From Russula earlei (taxonomy: Eukaryota; Basidiomycota; Agaricomycetes; Russulales; Russulaceae): a stretch of DNA of 64,000 nucleotides. Under the pieces are notes generated by a model, which was not told the origin of the DNA, searched no databases, and worked only from the letters and a program-made list of their open reading frames with translations. Numbering within the stretch: position 1 is the stretch's first letter; each line of letters begins with the position of its first letter. Position numbers and translations under genes: made by a program. The stretch is from NCBI GenBank assembly GCA_025769875.1, contig JAGFNK010000152.1, positions 1-64,000 of the forward strand. The letters run 5' to 3'. Positions 9,932 through 22,945 of the stretch are shown here, one piece after another.

Positions 9932-12900
9932 TCAACCGACTACGCCTTCTTCCGCATCGCTATCCATCGTCCTCCTCGCCAGTCCCGTCAGACTCCGCCG
10001 TCTTTCCTCAAAAGCTCCAGACGACGGACGCCCGCGCCCCCCGCGCTGCAGCCCGGCTGATGGCGGAGGCGACGTGCGAGGATCGGAGGAGAACGAATTG
10101 CGGTTCAGGTTGGACACGATCGAGTTCACGTTGCCTCCGCCGCCTCGGGGCGGGCGGGAGCCACGGGGCGGGCGTAGACGGGACGGCGTCTCGGACGAGG
10201 CGCCGCGCGAAAGCGACGCTCGGTGGGGGTTCAGCGGCGCATCTTCGCTTTGTGCGATGACGGGCGAAGCACTTCGAGCAGAGGCAGCAAGAGGCGAGGA
10301 AGAGTTCGACGGCGAGCGCACACGAGGGGTACCGCCGCGTCCAGGGCCCGGGCGTGGCGAGCCACTGTTACGACGTTTTGGCGTTGGCGTTGGCGGTGAG
10401 ACCTTGACAGGTGCCTCAACGGGAACAGGCACTGGCACTTCAGGTTCGGACTCTGGAGGTGGGGAACTAAAGGCTGGCCGAGGAGGCAGCTCGTCATCTT
10501 CGGGGGGAGGAGATTTAAAAGCAGGCCGAGTTGAAACATCCGATTCCGCAGAAGTAACGCGCCGAGGGACGGGGGCAACCAGCTGTGGAGGCTCAGGTAC
10601 AGGTGTGGGCTTCACCAGAAGGGGAGGCGGAGGAGGAACTTGAGGAAGCTGTGCGGCTGGAAGCGTGGAAGTAGGGGCAGGCTCCGAGGCTGGAGGAGGT
10701 GGAGGCACAGATGGAACAGAAGGCGGAACTGGCGGTGAAACGAGTAATGGCTCAGCTGGTGGCACAGCCGGCGGAACAGCCGGCGGAACATTTCCCTGTG
10801 CTCTTTGGCTCGCAAGCCAGTCTCTGGCCTCAGTGCCAGCAGAGAGCCTAGCTCTACTCATACGCAAATCAACAGGTGCAGTCCGTTTGCGAAGGGGTAC
10901 TTTGCGTTCTGTATCAGCTGTCTTTTTCGCGATCGTAGGAGGGAGGACGTCCGCGTAATGGTTGATGAGATCTATGAAGAACATTGTTGGGTGACGATCT
11001 TGGACCGAGACCCCAGTCTCTCGCTTTGGGCGCAGAATAGCTAACGCAACTATTAGTCTGGCACAAATGATCGACAACAAGAACTCACTTCGACCAATCG
11101 ACAGAGCAAGCTTCGTCACATAAACTTCATCACTCTCCTCTACATCGGTGTTATTGATAACCCTAGTACAGATAGTGAGGATCACGCAAAAGATAGAGAT
11201 AAACAACGAACGTCCGGAGATGAACCACAATCGCGTCAAGAATATATAAATGGACTTTTGGAAGGCGAAGTAAGGCTGTCCTGAGGGCGTCCAAGTGTTC
11301 GTGCTCATTAGCAGGTTCCTTCTCTCCCTTGGCTGTGGAACCAACTAGGGCTGTTGTCAACGGACTAGACTCCAACATAACAAGTGTCCCCACGAACCGT
11401 TAGGGTATAAGCGACGCAAGTCTTCCCAACCTTCCCAGAGAGCAATCGGAGGGTCCAACTCAAGCAACCATAGCTTCACTGCGCTCGCTAGCACGGCAGG
11501 ATCATACTTCGTCACGATATCGGCTGGAATAGGTTGCTCGGGAGGAACAGCATTGAGGCTTTCGCGGAGGTGGTGGACTGCAGTCAGAGGAACTTCGTAG
11601 ATCCAGGCCTTGCGTCTCTCTGGGTACACGATGATAATCAGCTATGGCGATTTGTTGACGGCGGACTCACCATCGTCATTCGGCAGTTGAGGGTACGCTC
11701 GAGTCAAACCATCCAAAAGTGTAGTCAAAACCGGAGGAACCAGGGCCTTGTTCTTTGCCTCGCCATGCAGAGAATCCCATCCGCCCTCGGACCATCTTCT
11801 CAGGTCGATACCAAAGAGAACATCTGATTCGTCATGCGCGACGCTTTCATACACCTGAGGTTGCGGACGGAATGGTCCGGTTCGGTACCGTTCAATGAGC
11901 GCAGGCAAGTCGGAATCTGGCAGATATGCGGCGATGTGAGATGCAGAACGCTCGATGGGTTCTTCGAGAGCGCGGGGGAGGTTCGAGAGCGTCCCATGGA
12001 ATTGCAGCAGTACCGTTTTGACAGCGTGTAGACGTTCAAGCTCCCAGCGCTGAAGTAACCTTAGCGTATCTTCGATACGTTCCTCGAGTCCAAGGCGCTG
12101 CCTGTCGAGTTTACGCACAGCAATACGATACTCGCGGTCTGCCACTTCGGCTTCCTGTCGAGATCGCACATGCAGGGGTTCGCCGTTCGGATTGGTGGTT
12201 AGTGCCTTCTGGACAACATTAAAGAGGGTATTAGAACGTCTGAGGAGGTTTTCCGCAACGGGAGCAAGCTTCGAAGGAGAGTGTGGTGGGTCTTCTTTGG
12301 TCGAAGTTTTGCCGAGCTCAAACGCCTTCGGCCGGAATTGGTAGAAGGCATCGTCTATGGGCTCGAAAGCGTTTCCGAGGTCCCCTATGCGCCGTAGGAG
12401 GCCTTCACGTTCGGTGAGATCCCGGGCGGCCTGCTCAGCAAGATCCAAGTTCCCGCCGAATCCTTGGACATTCTTGATGAGCCAGGAAACAAAATCTTCG
12501 CCTGTGAAACAGCTATATTCTCCAACAATGGGAAGGCGTACGGTTTGCAGCTTCAACTCGGAGGATGCACTTGTGAGGAGGTCGGAGACAGCAGAGGGTG
12601 AAAATGCGAGACCTGCCAGGAGGATGGGCTCGGGGGACTCGGTTGACGGTGGTGAAGATGAGGTCTTAACGAGCAAAGGTTCTGAAGGACGCGGGGGCGT
12701 TAAGGAAGGGGGCGAATCACTAATCGTGCTATCTTGGGGTTCTGCGACTGCCTTTCCCTTTCCTTTGTCAACCCTGGGGCTGTCTTTCTCATCGCTAAAG
12801 AGAACGTGCGTCTTCTCATCGCTGGGAGCATCGTCAGCCAGATTAACTGCTTTCTTTTGGATGTCTTTGAATCTTTGAGCGATACGTTCCGAGAGGGTAG

Positions 12901-13817
12901 CGGTTCTGACCGGCTTATCGCGAGGGGCCTGGCGTGGCGAAGGGGTGTACTTGTCACTCCATTCGCTATTCGGCGCAAACTTGGCACTATGGTCCAGAAT
13001 GTACATTAACAGACGGTATTGTAAGGAGTGTTAAAACTTACTCTTCTTCAGCCTCGTCTGCCTTGCGAACTTTCGAAAGATACGTATTCTTGAGTTTGAC
13101 CACCTGCACGAGGGCACTTCGTCAGGGCGTTTGAATAGGCTGAGAGAATAAGCTTGCGCACCTCGGCTTGAGCTAATTCATAGTTCCTGATGTAGCCATC
13201 AACTACGGTGGCCCTACTAGCCTGAATCCTCTCCTATGGACGGCAGTGGTTGAAGAAGAGGAAAAGGGACTATGGACACAGTGACGCACGTGGTAACCTT
13301 TGGCCCATCCCTCGAAGGGGTCCGCAACGAGGTGATGGAGCTCGCGTGCGATGGACCTGTGAACGCCACCTTGTTTGTTGGTCTCGGCCTGTATCCCACG
13401 AAAAGCCATGAGTAGGGTTGCACCGTCGTCCGCACTGAAACCAGTGTCTGAGAAGGAGTTTAGAGATGACACGACACTATAGGACAAGTCGGAAGACTCA
13501 CCTGAGGCAGAAGCGGTCACGGTGGTTGCAAGGGCGGCACCGATGTTCTCCTCAGCCTGCGCTCGCGCCTATTGAAGAACCTGTGGGTTGAGGGGAGATT
13601 GGGTATGATCGGGGCTCTTACCCGAATGAAAATGATGATTTCGTCGTTCTCGGAGGCGCTCTGAGTGGGATTGGCGAGTTGAGTATTTACGGCAGTTCTA
13701 CACGTGTCCGAGCGCACGCACCTGCTCGAGCTTATCGTACAGGACTTGGAGACCATTCCTGTAGTCCTGAGACCAGAAAGAGTTATTGAATGAGAGCGGC
13801 AATGACAAGACTGCCAT
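9932..13817 (-). CDS. RGD2: F-BAR/DEP/RhoGAP protein (Rgd2-like Rho GTPase-activating protein)
   Basis: This protein switches off Rho-type GTPases at curved membrane in cell-wall and cytokinesis signalling. The start at 13817 (MAVLSLPLSFNNSFWSQDY) opens an F-BAR/FCH region spread over short exons (SENDEIIIFIR, ARAQAEENIGAALATT, MAFRGIQAETNKQGG, SKVRKADEAEED). A long exon (12986-11671) holds a DEP domain (YSCFTGEDFVSWLIKNVQGF) and the last coiled helices. The RhoGAP domain spans the next small exons (AVKLWLLELDPP, ALLRLPKVHLYILDAIV, ALAILRPKRETG). The tail of about 270 residues is rich in Pro and Ser with many PPP runs. I count about ten introns. Two neighbouring introns (after LYPN and after VVHLR) seem to use the weak donor GTTCGT. 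I traced the frame across every junction. It is divergent from PRP4 over 84 bp. Confidence 0.9.
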
Positions 13818-13901
13818 GTTGAGAGGAAAGAGAGTGGTGGTGGGGATCAAGGGGTGATGTCGATTATGTAACGCCAACCCTTCTTTGCCACCCTCTACGC
13901 T
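13818..13901. promoter_or_regulatory. Very short divergent promoter between RGD2-like gene and PRP4
   Basis: Only 84 bp separate the two start codons, so the transcripts must either share a core promoter or have 5' leaders that overlap the opposite gene. No TATA box is visible. Confidence 0.5.
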
Positions 13902-15927
13902 ATGCCCGAGGTCACCTTTGACAACCTCGTAGACGATGGAAATTACCTCGCTTCGGAACGTGCTCGTATCGAGAACAAAGTCATTCTCGATGAGCTTGAG
14001 AGGAAAAAGAAGGCCAGGACCATGGCCGTACCAACAGATGACAACCGCGTGAAGGCTCGTTTGAGGGAGATTGGTGAACCAATCACTCTCTTTGGAGAGC
14101 GGGTACGTTTGACTATCCTCCCTGATTAGATGCCGTACACATGCTACTACCATAGGCTGCAGACAGGCGTGATCGTTTGATCTATGTGCTTTCCCAAATT
14201 AACGCCGCACGAGGAGAGGATGTCATGGACGTAGACGCCAAGTCCGAGTCTGAGAGTGAAGATGAGGTGCGTTCTTTTCCAATACCATCTTCGAGGAGAC
14301 GACCTGATGGTGACATCCTCCTACGTAGGCGGAGGAATTCTACTCTCCAGGTTCACTGGATCTCCTCGAAGCGCGCAGGCGCTTAGCAGAGTTCTCTCTC
14401 CCCAGGTTGGGCTTCCCTGCTTAGGCCGCTACCAAGGTGCTTACCACGTCTTCTTCCTGTTTGATTTCCTTATAGAGCCCAAAAGCGTGTCGCCCAACAG
14501 AAATTAGACAGCAAACTTCCTCTGAGTAGAATCATCGACATTCGAAAACGTGTCTTTGCCGATGTGAAGGTGTGTCAAACTTGTCGCCTTCCTTGCCATC
14601 GTTCACCGGAACGTCATTCAGACATTTTCGAATCTGGGCTCACAAATCGGGGATGAGCGTCCAATCTCTCTTGTTCGGTTCGCACCGAACGGCCAAATCC
14701 TGGCTACGGGTAGCTGGTCTAGCTCCGTCAAATTATGGAACGTCCCGGCCTGTACACCCATCCGTACTCTCAGAGGTGGGCTTGGCCATCTCTTCCGAAT
14801 TCACCCCTCATCCTACCTCCTAGGACATGGCGATCGAGTCGGCGGTGTTGCCTGGCACCCGCAGGCGACTCTAACCCAGAGTGTCGATTCAGTCAACTTG
14901 GTCAGTGGGGCTGGAGATGCGTGTGTCAACATGTGGTCGCTTAGCAGGTTCGCTCATTTCCAACCGTCTCGTCTTTCTCCCCTTTCACCACCTTCACACA
15001 GCGAAACCCCAATCTCTGTCATGAAAGGTCACCAGGACCGCATTTGCAGGGTGGCCTTCCACCCCTCCGGCAATTACATCGCTAGTGCTAGCTTTGATAC
15101 GACCTGGCGACTCTGGGACGTAGCTACGTCCAAGGAAATCCTGCTGCAAGAAGGTCATTCTCGAGAAGTATACGCCGTTGAATTTCAAGACGACGGTGCC
15201 CTCGCCGCATCCGCGTAAGCCATATCTCTCGTCCTTTGTGGACCAGCATTTTATGATCGTTTGCAGTGGCCTCGACGCTATTGGTCGTGTTTGGGACTTG
15301 CGAACTGGTCGAACGGCGATGGTTCTCGACGGTCATGTGGAAAGCATACTTTCCATGGCCTTCTCTCCTAACGGGTATGCGCTTGTGGCCGCCCTGCTCC
15401 CTCACGTTGTGTTGACGCCCCGCAGTTACCAAATTGCAACTGGCGCGTCGGACGACACCATACGGATATGGGACATGCGCTCGTTGAAGGCGCTTTACAC
15501 CATCCCCGCCCACCTCAGCAACGTGTCGGACGTGCGTTTCTTCCGTTCCGACGGGTCCATCCCCGCGCACATCCTGCAGCGCCAAACCAGTCGTCCCACG
15601 CTCGTAAATGGCACCGCCGAGGAGGCCGAAGAGTCCAATGGTGACGAGGGCAACGATGACTCCGCTCACCCTCCGCCAATGACGACCGAGCAAAGGTTGG
15701 AGTCGCTCGCGCAGGAATGGCGCTATCGCCCAGGTTTGTACCTTGCTAGCGCAGGCTATGATGGTTTGGTCAAAGTATGGAGTGCGGATGATTGGCAATT
15801 GTTGACGGCCTTGCAAACCGACGGAAGCAAGGTCATGTCGGTTGATCTTTCCGCAGACTCGAAGCTGCTCGTATCGGGCACGTACAATAGGAACTTCCAA
15901 CTGTTCGCATGTGAGAGCGGAATGTGA
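13902..15927 (+). CDS. PRP4: U4/U6 snRNP splicing factor Prp4 (WD40)
   Basis: Prp4/PRPF4 is part of the U4/U6.U5 tri-snRNP and binds Prp3. Exon 1 (13902-14102) carries the family's N-terminal SFM motif, [15 protein letters not shown]. It splices (GTACGT..CATAG) to [14 protein letters not shown], then an acidic stretch, then [20 protein letters not shown] and [18 protein letters not shown]-terminal WD40 propeller follows: [80 protein letters not shown] and [11 protein letters not shown] long acidic insertion ([14 protein letters not shown], near 15620) sits between the last blades. I see about six short introns. The stop lies 165 bp from the convergent MBP1 stop. Confidence 0.95.
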
Positions 15928-16092
15928 TTCATTCTGACGACACTTGTCACGATGGCAGATAGCATGTTAAGCGTTAAAAATTTGACGACAGCAGATGCAC
16001 CGAGCTATGAAGTACAGTGTCCTGACGGGAATATCACGATGTTCCATTCCGAGGTAAAAAAAGAAGAAAAAAAACCCATCTAGATGACACCA

Positions 16093-18940
16093 TCACGAAC
16101 CTGCGGATTTTCCGATGTCAATCGGGATGATACGCTCTGCCAACAGCGAGAGCTCGACTTTCACCTTTTGCATAAACCCTGATACCCGTCCAATATCAAC
16201 GACCTGTGTTTCGCTCTCCACAGCGACGACCAGATCGTCGAGCATCTGACCGAACCAAACCCGTCAGCTACGCATAGCTAGATAGCTTGCAACGAAGAAC
16301 CTCTTCGACTTTGTCTACGGGTGCGCCAGTGCACAGGGCGACGATCTTCTTGCACTGGAACTCGCGCTCGGCGCTGGCGCCGCGCAAGCTCTCCAGCCTC
16401 TGGCGAACGAGTGCTTCCATGCGTACATGCCACGTCTTCATCCGCTTGAGTCGAATCAAGCTGGTCGGCGAATCACCCACGGGCATCGTCGGCTCCGCGT
16501 CAAAGCTGAACGAAACGTCCACGAGCCCGCCGAGGCCGGCCATGGTCGAGTTCTGCCCCCGTCGGCGGAACGCAGGGCCGGCGCTCTCCACCGCGTCGCG
16601 CCCGTCGAGGTCCGTGCGCCCCGTCCAGTCGAACTTCTCCTCGTCCACGAGGGCGTGCTCGATGTTGCGGATGCGCTGCATTACCTGGTCAAGCTCGCTG
16701 CAGCGTGCCTGCCAGACCTGGATCTGCTTCCGCTGCTCGGAGAGCTCGCGCGTGGCCGCACGCAGGTGTGCCTGTGTGACGTCTAGGTTGTCCTGTTTCG
16801 TTTTGATCTCCGCGGCAAAGTCGGCGCTAAGGCTTTGAATCATGGTGGTCATATCTAGGGCGATAGCATGAGTGACAGGATCGTGGCTGGGGGTCGAAAA
16901 TGTCACCTGCTATTACATCCTGACTTTTTTGTGCTGGTACTGAAGGACCGGTCCGTAGAGATGCAATGAGATCCTCGACACGCGGACCGCCGCCGAGCTC
17001 CTGCTCATGAGTAACTTATTAGTTGAGCTCTGACACAGCAGCTATTCCGGTCCTACTTCGTTCTCAACTCCAAAGTCGCCTGGGCGTAATCCGAGTTTGT
17101 TAGGGAGTATGCGATTGGCGCCAACATCCAGGAAGGACCTTACGAGACCACGGTTGCCTACACGGGCTGCGATATTCAAGGCTGTATCTCCGTGTTCGTC
17201 TTGTAAATCCACCACTGAACGGAAGTCACCATCCTGATGTTGTGCGATCCAGAGAAAGATCTGTTCCAAATAATAAGCTGCGATGATGGCACGGTTGCGC
17301 ACACCTGCAAGCGCAACGACATGGTGCATTACAGTCTTGCGCGCCGTGTCGAGAGTCCGAATTGATTGGTGAAGCAATGAGACTAGGGTCCCAAACGACT
17401 GCTGGTCAAAGTTGTTGGGTAACAGGCAGGCACGAATCAACGGGGTTTCGCCATTGAAATTTCCTCGGTGGATGTCTGAGCCACTTGAGATAAGCGCCTC
17501 CACGACCTTGAGTCGACCTAGTGATGCTGCAATGTGCAATGCGGTATGGCCGAGTTCATCAAGAATGCCATCCACGTTAGGGCCTACAGCAGCGTTTTCA
17601 GGGGGGATCTCACGGATGAGGTCGAGGACCGGGTTGGGGTCGTCACGTTGGAGGATGGCGGTGACGATGGCGGCGCGCCGATGGTCTTTTGATGGTGAAG
17701 TAGGGTCCAGATTTCGGGGTACGACGGGCTTGGACGCAAACCGCGTCTTATGATCTTCTGCATCAGTTGTGCCGTTCACGTACGCACCATTCGTATTGGT
17801 GATAAGCCCGTCGTCAGGGTGAACGGCCCCATTGATGAGTTGCGGAGTAACCGTCTCGCCACGGGATCCAGGCTGGGACGACGGTTGATGAGACATCGTT
17901 AGTTGGGACTGTGATAATAAGCGCGTTTCGCCAGCAAGAAGTGGCTCAGTACGAGCACGTTTTGTTGGGGACGGATTGTCATCTGGGATAGCCTGAGGGG
18001 CTGACGCGGCAGACGATGGTCTAGCAAGATCTGCTGTACCAACATCAGGTGAGAAAATCATGGACGATGTGAATTAGTATACGAGACCTTGAGCGGCTAT
18101 TAGAGATTGGATGGTGTCTGGGATCCCGGAAGACGTCGCCTCCATCTCGGATCTCGTCCGTTTGAGCGGCTGTATGGGAGGAGGGGTAGGGGACACGCCC
18201 GGAACGATGGGCGCTGGAGAGCCAGTGTAAATGACTCCCGGTGGGGGAGGATAGACGAGTCCCTGGTGCTGCGATGTCGAAGGAGTGAACAGACCTTGGG
18301 CACGCCCTTGGTTTAAAAGACGGAGGGCAGATCCCGGCATGATCGGTGCAGAAGGAAGCGAAGAGGGAAGATAGTTCCCTGGTGCGCCTAAAGCATATAC
18401 CAAACATCAGGCTTTGAGGGGTGGTGTAGGTAGCTTACCACTGGCCGCTTGGATAGCTGTCGGAAGGGCGTTGAGCGAGCTTGAGCTTGGGATGAAATCA
18501 AAGAGCGGGGCGAGGAGACTAGCGACTCCGTATTGAAGAGCTATATCCCGTCCTCTTTCGAGTGGAATCCTTTAGGCAGAATGGGCTTTCGTCGGACGCA
18601 CGAGAGCGCAAACGATGCTACATCACGTACCACGTTCCTTGATACTTTCCGTAGCCGCCCTGCACGATTTCGTGCTTACCAGGAAGTATTTCCTTCTCGA
18701 GGATCTTAGTTCTCCTTCCCTTGTCAACCCCAGCCACTTTCAGTATCTGGGTGGCATTGACGTAGGAATCGGCGCGACGGCGCATGACCGCGATGCCTCG
18801 AACCATACACTCATAGACCTGACGGACGCGTGATGGGAATTGGAGAGAAAGGTAATACAGGTGCGCACCTGTACGGAGGAGTAGACGGCATTGTAGATCT
18901 TGACTATATGAGGCTGTTGCGCAAGAGGTTGAGCCTGCAT
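16093..18940 (-). CDS. MBP1: APSES-ankyrin transcription factor, Mbp1/Res2 type
   Basis: This is the DNA-binding subunit of an MBF/SBF-type complex that drives G1/S genes. The likely start is 18940 ([20 protein letters not shown]). Exon 1 splices to an APSES/KilA-N domain ([40 protein letters not shown]). A Ser/Pro linker with a basic SPTKRARTE signal follows, then ankyrin repeats (17100-17600: [54 protein letters not shown]). Small exons lead (via [15 protein letters not shown]) to a C-terminal helical dimerisation region with coiled coil ([17 protein letters not shown]) and the last exon ending in [10 protein letters not shown]. The intron near 17010 has a good branch site, CTAATAAG. It converges on PRP4 and diverges from the YVC1-like gene. 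Confidence 0.92.
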
Positions 18941-19369
18941 CTGCCCTGCGGTGAGTGATCGTAGCGAATGGCGAGGCGCGTCGCGTGCTTTTGCGGAGTT
19001 TCGAGCGCCGCGGTGGTGCTCACGACTGACACTGACCGACGATGATGTCGCAGCAGATACGACCGCTCTTGTTAAATGAAGATATAGAGTCCACATCCGT
19101 CTTTCCAGTCATTCATCTCGTCCGGACGGTATGTCTCTCACCCCTTCTCGCGAATAAACTCCTAATCATTCTCAAGGATGTCACGGTGAGGCTGTTGCAC
19201 GCATCGCGCCTCGTTTCTGATCAATCACCTCATTTAGCGTTTTATAGGTGCGTCGGATGGCGTATACACGTCCGCCTGGTTAAGTATGTCACTAGATACC
19301 CCCTTGAGTCACGAAGCGGTCCGTCTTCTCACCTTCTAGATCATCCACACTTAGCGCCAGCTTTAGCTA
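18941..19369. promoter_or_regulatory. Divergent intergenic region between MBP1-like and YVC1-like genes
   Basis: The 429 bp between the two start codons must hold both promoters and leaders. Short frames occur but have no family signature. An intron in the MBP1 5' leader is possible, because the start codon follows a CAG. Confidence 0.4.
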
Positions 19370-22300
19370 ATGGCCCCCGACCTAACCTACACGCTCGTTC
19401 GCCCTTTGGCTGAGAAGTACAGCAATCTACAACACCAGGGCAACAAATCTGTCGTGTTCTGCCTTCTTCTCAACCGCGTGCATTTCATCCGCGATGACAA
19501 CCTCACGACATCTGCCCTCTCCCTCACGCGGGCACATCTCTGCGAGATCTTAGCCATAAAGTGTCTACGCGAGTATGGGGATAACCTTCTTGACTTGGCC
19601 GCGGTCACCGTGACTAGCTGGCCTGTTTATTCGGGCGCGGATCCGGTGACGCTGGCTCTTGCACGGGAGGAGAATGAAGATCTGGAGGACAGAGTTGGCA
19701 ATGCCATCGAAATGGCGATCATAAGTAAGGCCAAGCGATTCATCAAGAGCACCCCTTGTCAGAAAGTCATCGATGCCATTTGGAGGTAAAACTTGGCCTT
19801 CTTCAACACGGGCTTTCAATGAATGCGCCTTTCCCCAGCGGAAAATGTGTATATCAAGCCGATAGCAGCCACTCGATCCTTTCCGACGTATGTCATCCCC
19901 TATCACCAACAACTCTTCATGCTTCCACCTTCTCCATAGACGTATAAACGGACGCCAATCCACTTCTATAACCCACATAACGCGCCGCTGCTTGATCATT
20001 ACCGGTTTGAGTTTGCGTCCCTGAGTATGCGCTCAGATTTACTGATGAGCCAATAGTCTGAAAGTGCCTGCAATCCGCTCCGTTCTGGAGTATTTGAAGT
20101 TTGTGTCTTAACGTTGACTCTCTTATTTGTCCTTGACCTCGAGAATTCTAGCTTCTTAATACTGTTTCTACTCTTTGTCATCGCTGTTGAACTGAACGCG
20201 ATGGACCATATTAACGTGTGGGAGCTTGCCTTTATGGTGTATTCGCTCGGATTCTCTCTGGAGAAGGTGGCAGCAACCCAGGAACACGGAATCAGAGGTG
20301 ATGTTTTCCATGCGCCAGCCATGCATCGCCCATTGAAAGCGTCATCAGTCTTCTTCACAGGTACTTGGGTATGTGACGAATACACTCAGCGTCATCAGGG
20401 TGCTGATGACTGTCTAGAACGGGTTTGACTTGGCATTCAGTACGTCTTTTGCGATCACTGACTCGAACCGTGATCCTGATGTCCTACAATAAAGTACCGA
20501 TATTTTGCACATACGCGGTTCTCCGTGTCTACGGGGTGTATCACCCGAGTATGTTCCATCTCCAGTTGACGCATCGCATGGGATGAGCATTCATGATTAG
20601 ATGGCGCCTGGGCCAAGGCTGTCGGTGTCGACAGCCTCGCGCTTATCGCGTGCCTACTTTTCCCTCGGTAAGCCTCGTGCTCAGGCGCGCGTTCAGGCAC
20701 TTGTTCAACAAAACGGGGTGTCCTTCAGATTGGCTTTTGTGACATTGAAGAATAATTTAATGGTGCTATCACTGCGGGCCATGATTTCTCAATTTGTGTT
20801 CTTAATGCTTATCGCTGTATTCTGCTTTGCTGGATTCCTGTATGCGCTCTGGACGTAAGCTAACGCATTTTTTATTTCTCGCCTCACGACGTGCCAAATC
20901 TAATCTGATCACATTCCAGATTAAGCAAGGGGAGAGCAGGGTACGATGTCATTCAAGGAATACTCCGTGCTAAGACGCGAAGATTTTAACAGGTATTCTC
21001 TGAGGTAGTTTCGACAACCCTCTCTTATCGTCCATCTATTTACTCTCTGTCTTAGCCAGATTGCGTGGTGGATGGTCAACATATGGTTCGGTCTGGACGC
21101 AGGGGGGTTTGAGAAAGCTAGTAAGTCAACAACTAAGACGCGTGCCATTCTTTATTCATTCGCTTGTAGCCAGTTTTGACAAGATCCTTGGCCCGGTACT
21201 GATGGTTACTTATGCCTGCCTGAGCAACACGTTGCTTCTGACAGGTATGTTATCCTCTTGCGAGAAACCTACTCTAGCCAACGTGCTGACCATCGTCGCA
21301 GTCTTAGTCTCGGTATGCCCACCCTACTCTGGTTCTCAGGAACGATATCTGATGACAACGTGGCAGATTCTTTCGCATACATTCTCCACGATATCTGAAG
21401 ATGCTGTCGCTGAGGTCGATCTTTACGCTTATGTTGACCCACTGTGTCTAACTGGTTTGTAGGCCATGTTCAGACGTGCAGTGTCGACCATTGAAGGGTT
21501 GGTTGAGCGCCCTCATTTGTTCCGTGATCTGACAAATTCTACATGGATAGCGTCAAGGCAGACTCTCTATTCTCATATCAGCCTCCAGTCAACCTCTTCG
21601 CTCTCTGTATTCTCCTACCTGCAAGTTATATACTAACCCCACGCTGGTTCCATAAGGTCGGGTTTTCGATTTACATACACCGCAAATCCGATGAACATGC
21701 TCATTGTCTGTCAGGTCAACGTGTTCATGATCAGGTTCTTGACTTTGAACGTGATAGGAACTTCTGGACTGATAAGCCTACACAGATTAACAAACTTCCC
21801 CATATTGATTACGATCGCAATGTATGAACGCCAAGCAAAGAAGATAGGGACTGTTGGAGTTGGCGAGACACTCATGGCAACGACGGAACACTTTTTGGAA
21901 ACCCTACCGAGAAATGTCAGGCGATGGAGTGCGTTGCTCGCATGTATATCGTGTGGGGTATATACTAATAAGAATGTTTCACAGCTCTCCTCGAAGGCCT
22001 CTTTCCAGGGGTGGGATCTGACATTGATGCAGTGGGTGCACTTCTCGCTGCCCAAACCCAAAACCGAGAGTCTTGGTTTTAGATATTTGAATTTGAGGAG
22101 CAACTGGACAACGCATTAGATATGCATGACCAGGGTGCAGCTCATCCGATGGAACAAACGCGAAATGATACCGTTAGGGGGGCTGGAGGATCCATCAGGA
22201 CCCACACAATTTCGCGAATGCCATCGGAATCGTTGAGGCCCGACGGTTCGCCAGGACCACAGATACGACATCGCATTACAACCTCGTTGAGTCGGCCGGC

Positions 22301-22685
22301 AGATGCGATGGTTCAGGCGAGCCCGTTGGCCCAGTTATTCCAACCTATCATAGTGGACGAGGTTATACCAGAGGGACTGCATCTGCACGCTGGGGCGCGG
22401 GACGGGGTGAGCTACGGACCTGCGAGCCGACGGCGGTTGTCTTCTGGAACGACTCTGCAAAGGATGAACCTACCAAACCCAAACCGAGACGGCGATACTA
22501 CGTGGTCACGGAGTCCGGGTCAGATGTCGGAGGCATTGATGGAGCCGGAGACGGTGGGAGAGACCGAAGAGAAGGAATCGACGTTGGGAAGTTTAGAATG
22601 GGCAAGACGGTTGGATTCGATTGAGAGGAGACAGAAACGGATTGAGGAACTTCTGATGGAGGTTGTGGGTGGGATGCGAGGGTGA
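19370..22685 (+). CDS. YVC1: Yvc1-like vacuolar TRP calcium channel
   Basis: The likely product is a vacuolar-membrane cation channel that releases Ca2+. The N-terminal exon (MAPDLTYTLVRPLAEKYSNL) contains LLLNRVHFIRDDN and LTRAHLCEILAIKCLREYG. Hydrophobic segments follow, spread over short exons: SSFLILFLLFVIAVELNAM, VWELAFMVYSLGFSLEKVA, NNLMVLSLRAMISQFVF with VFCFAGFLYALW, and the pore-side helix region KILGPVLMVTYACLSNTLLL. Downstream come HTFSTISEDAVAEAMFRRAV, SYQPPVNLFALCILLPASYI and TPRWFHKVNVFMIRFL, then a hydrophilic tail of about 190 residues ending in a coiled coil (LDSIERRQKRIEELLMEVV). The order matches fungal Yvc1 homologues with the long N-terminal soluble domain. About twelve introns are needed and not every border was checked. 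Confidence 0.8.
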
Positions 22686-22945
22686 AGGACATCTTGTCAC
22701 GTTGTTGTTGTGTAGGGCGAATGGTGACAGCGTGACAGCGACGGACCGACCCACAGACCGATCCACCGAGCGAGCCGAACCGAACGACGAACGACCGATT
22801 GACCGGAAATTCCGCCTCGCCTCGCCTCGACTGGACAAAGAGAGAAAGAGAAAGAGAGAGAGAGCAACGACCATCATACTCTCTCTCCTGTAACAACCAT
22901 TCCATCATCGCCTTACTCCCATTCGCTCTGGCTCACTCATAGCAC

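Noticed and set aside
9852..10643. Long plus-strand Gly/Arg-rich open frame
   Set aside because: It is antisense to the Pro/Ser-rich tail of the RhoGAP gene, whose frame joins well-supported domains. The open frame is a by-product of GC-rich codons.
18826..18831. ACGCGT (MCB-type site) in the MBP1-like gene as an autoregulatory site
   Set aside because: It lies in a short intron. One 6-bp match is expected by chance in this GC-rich block.
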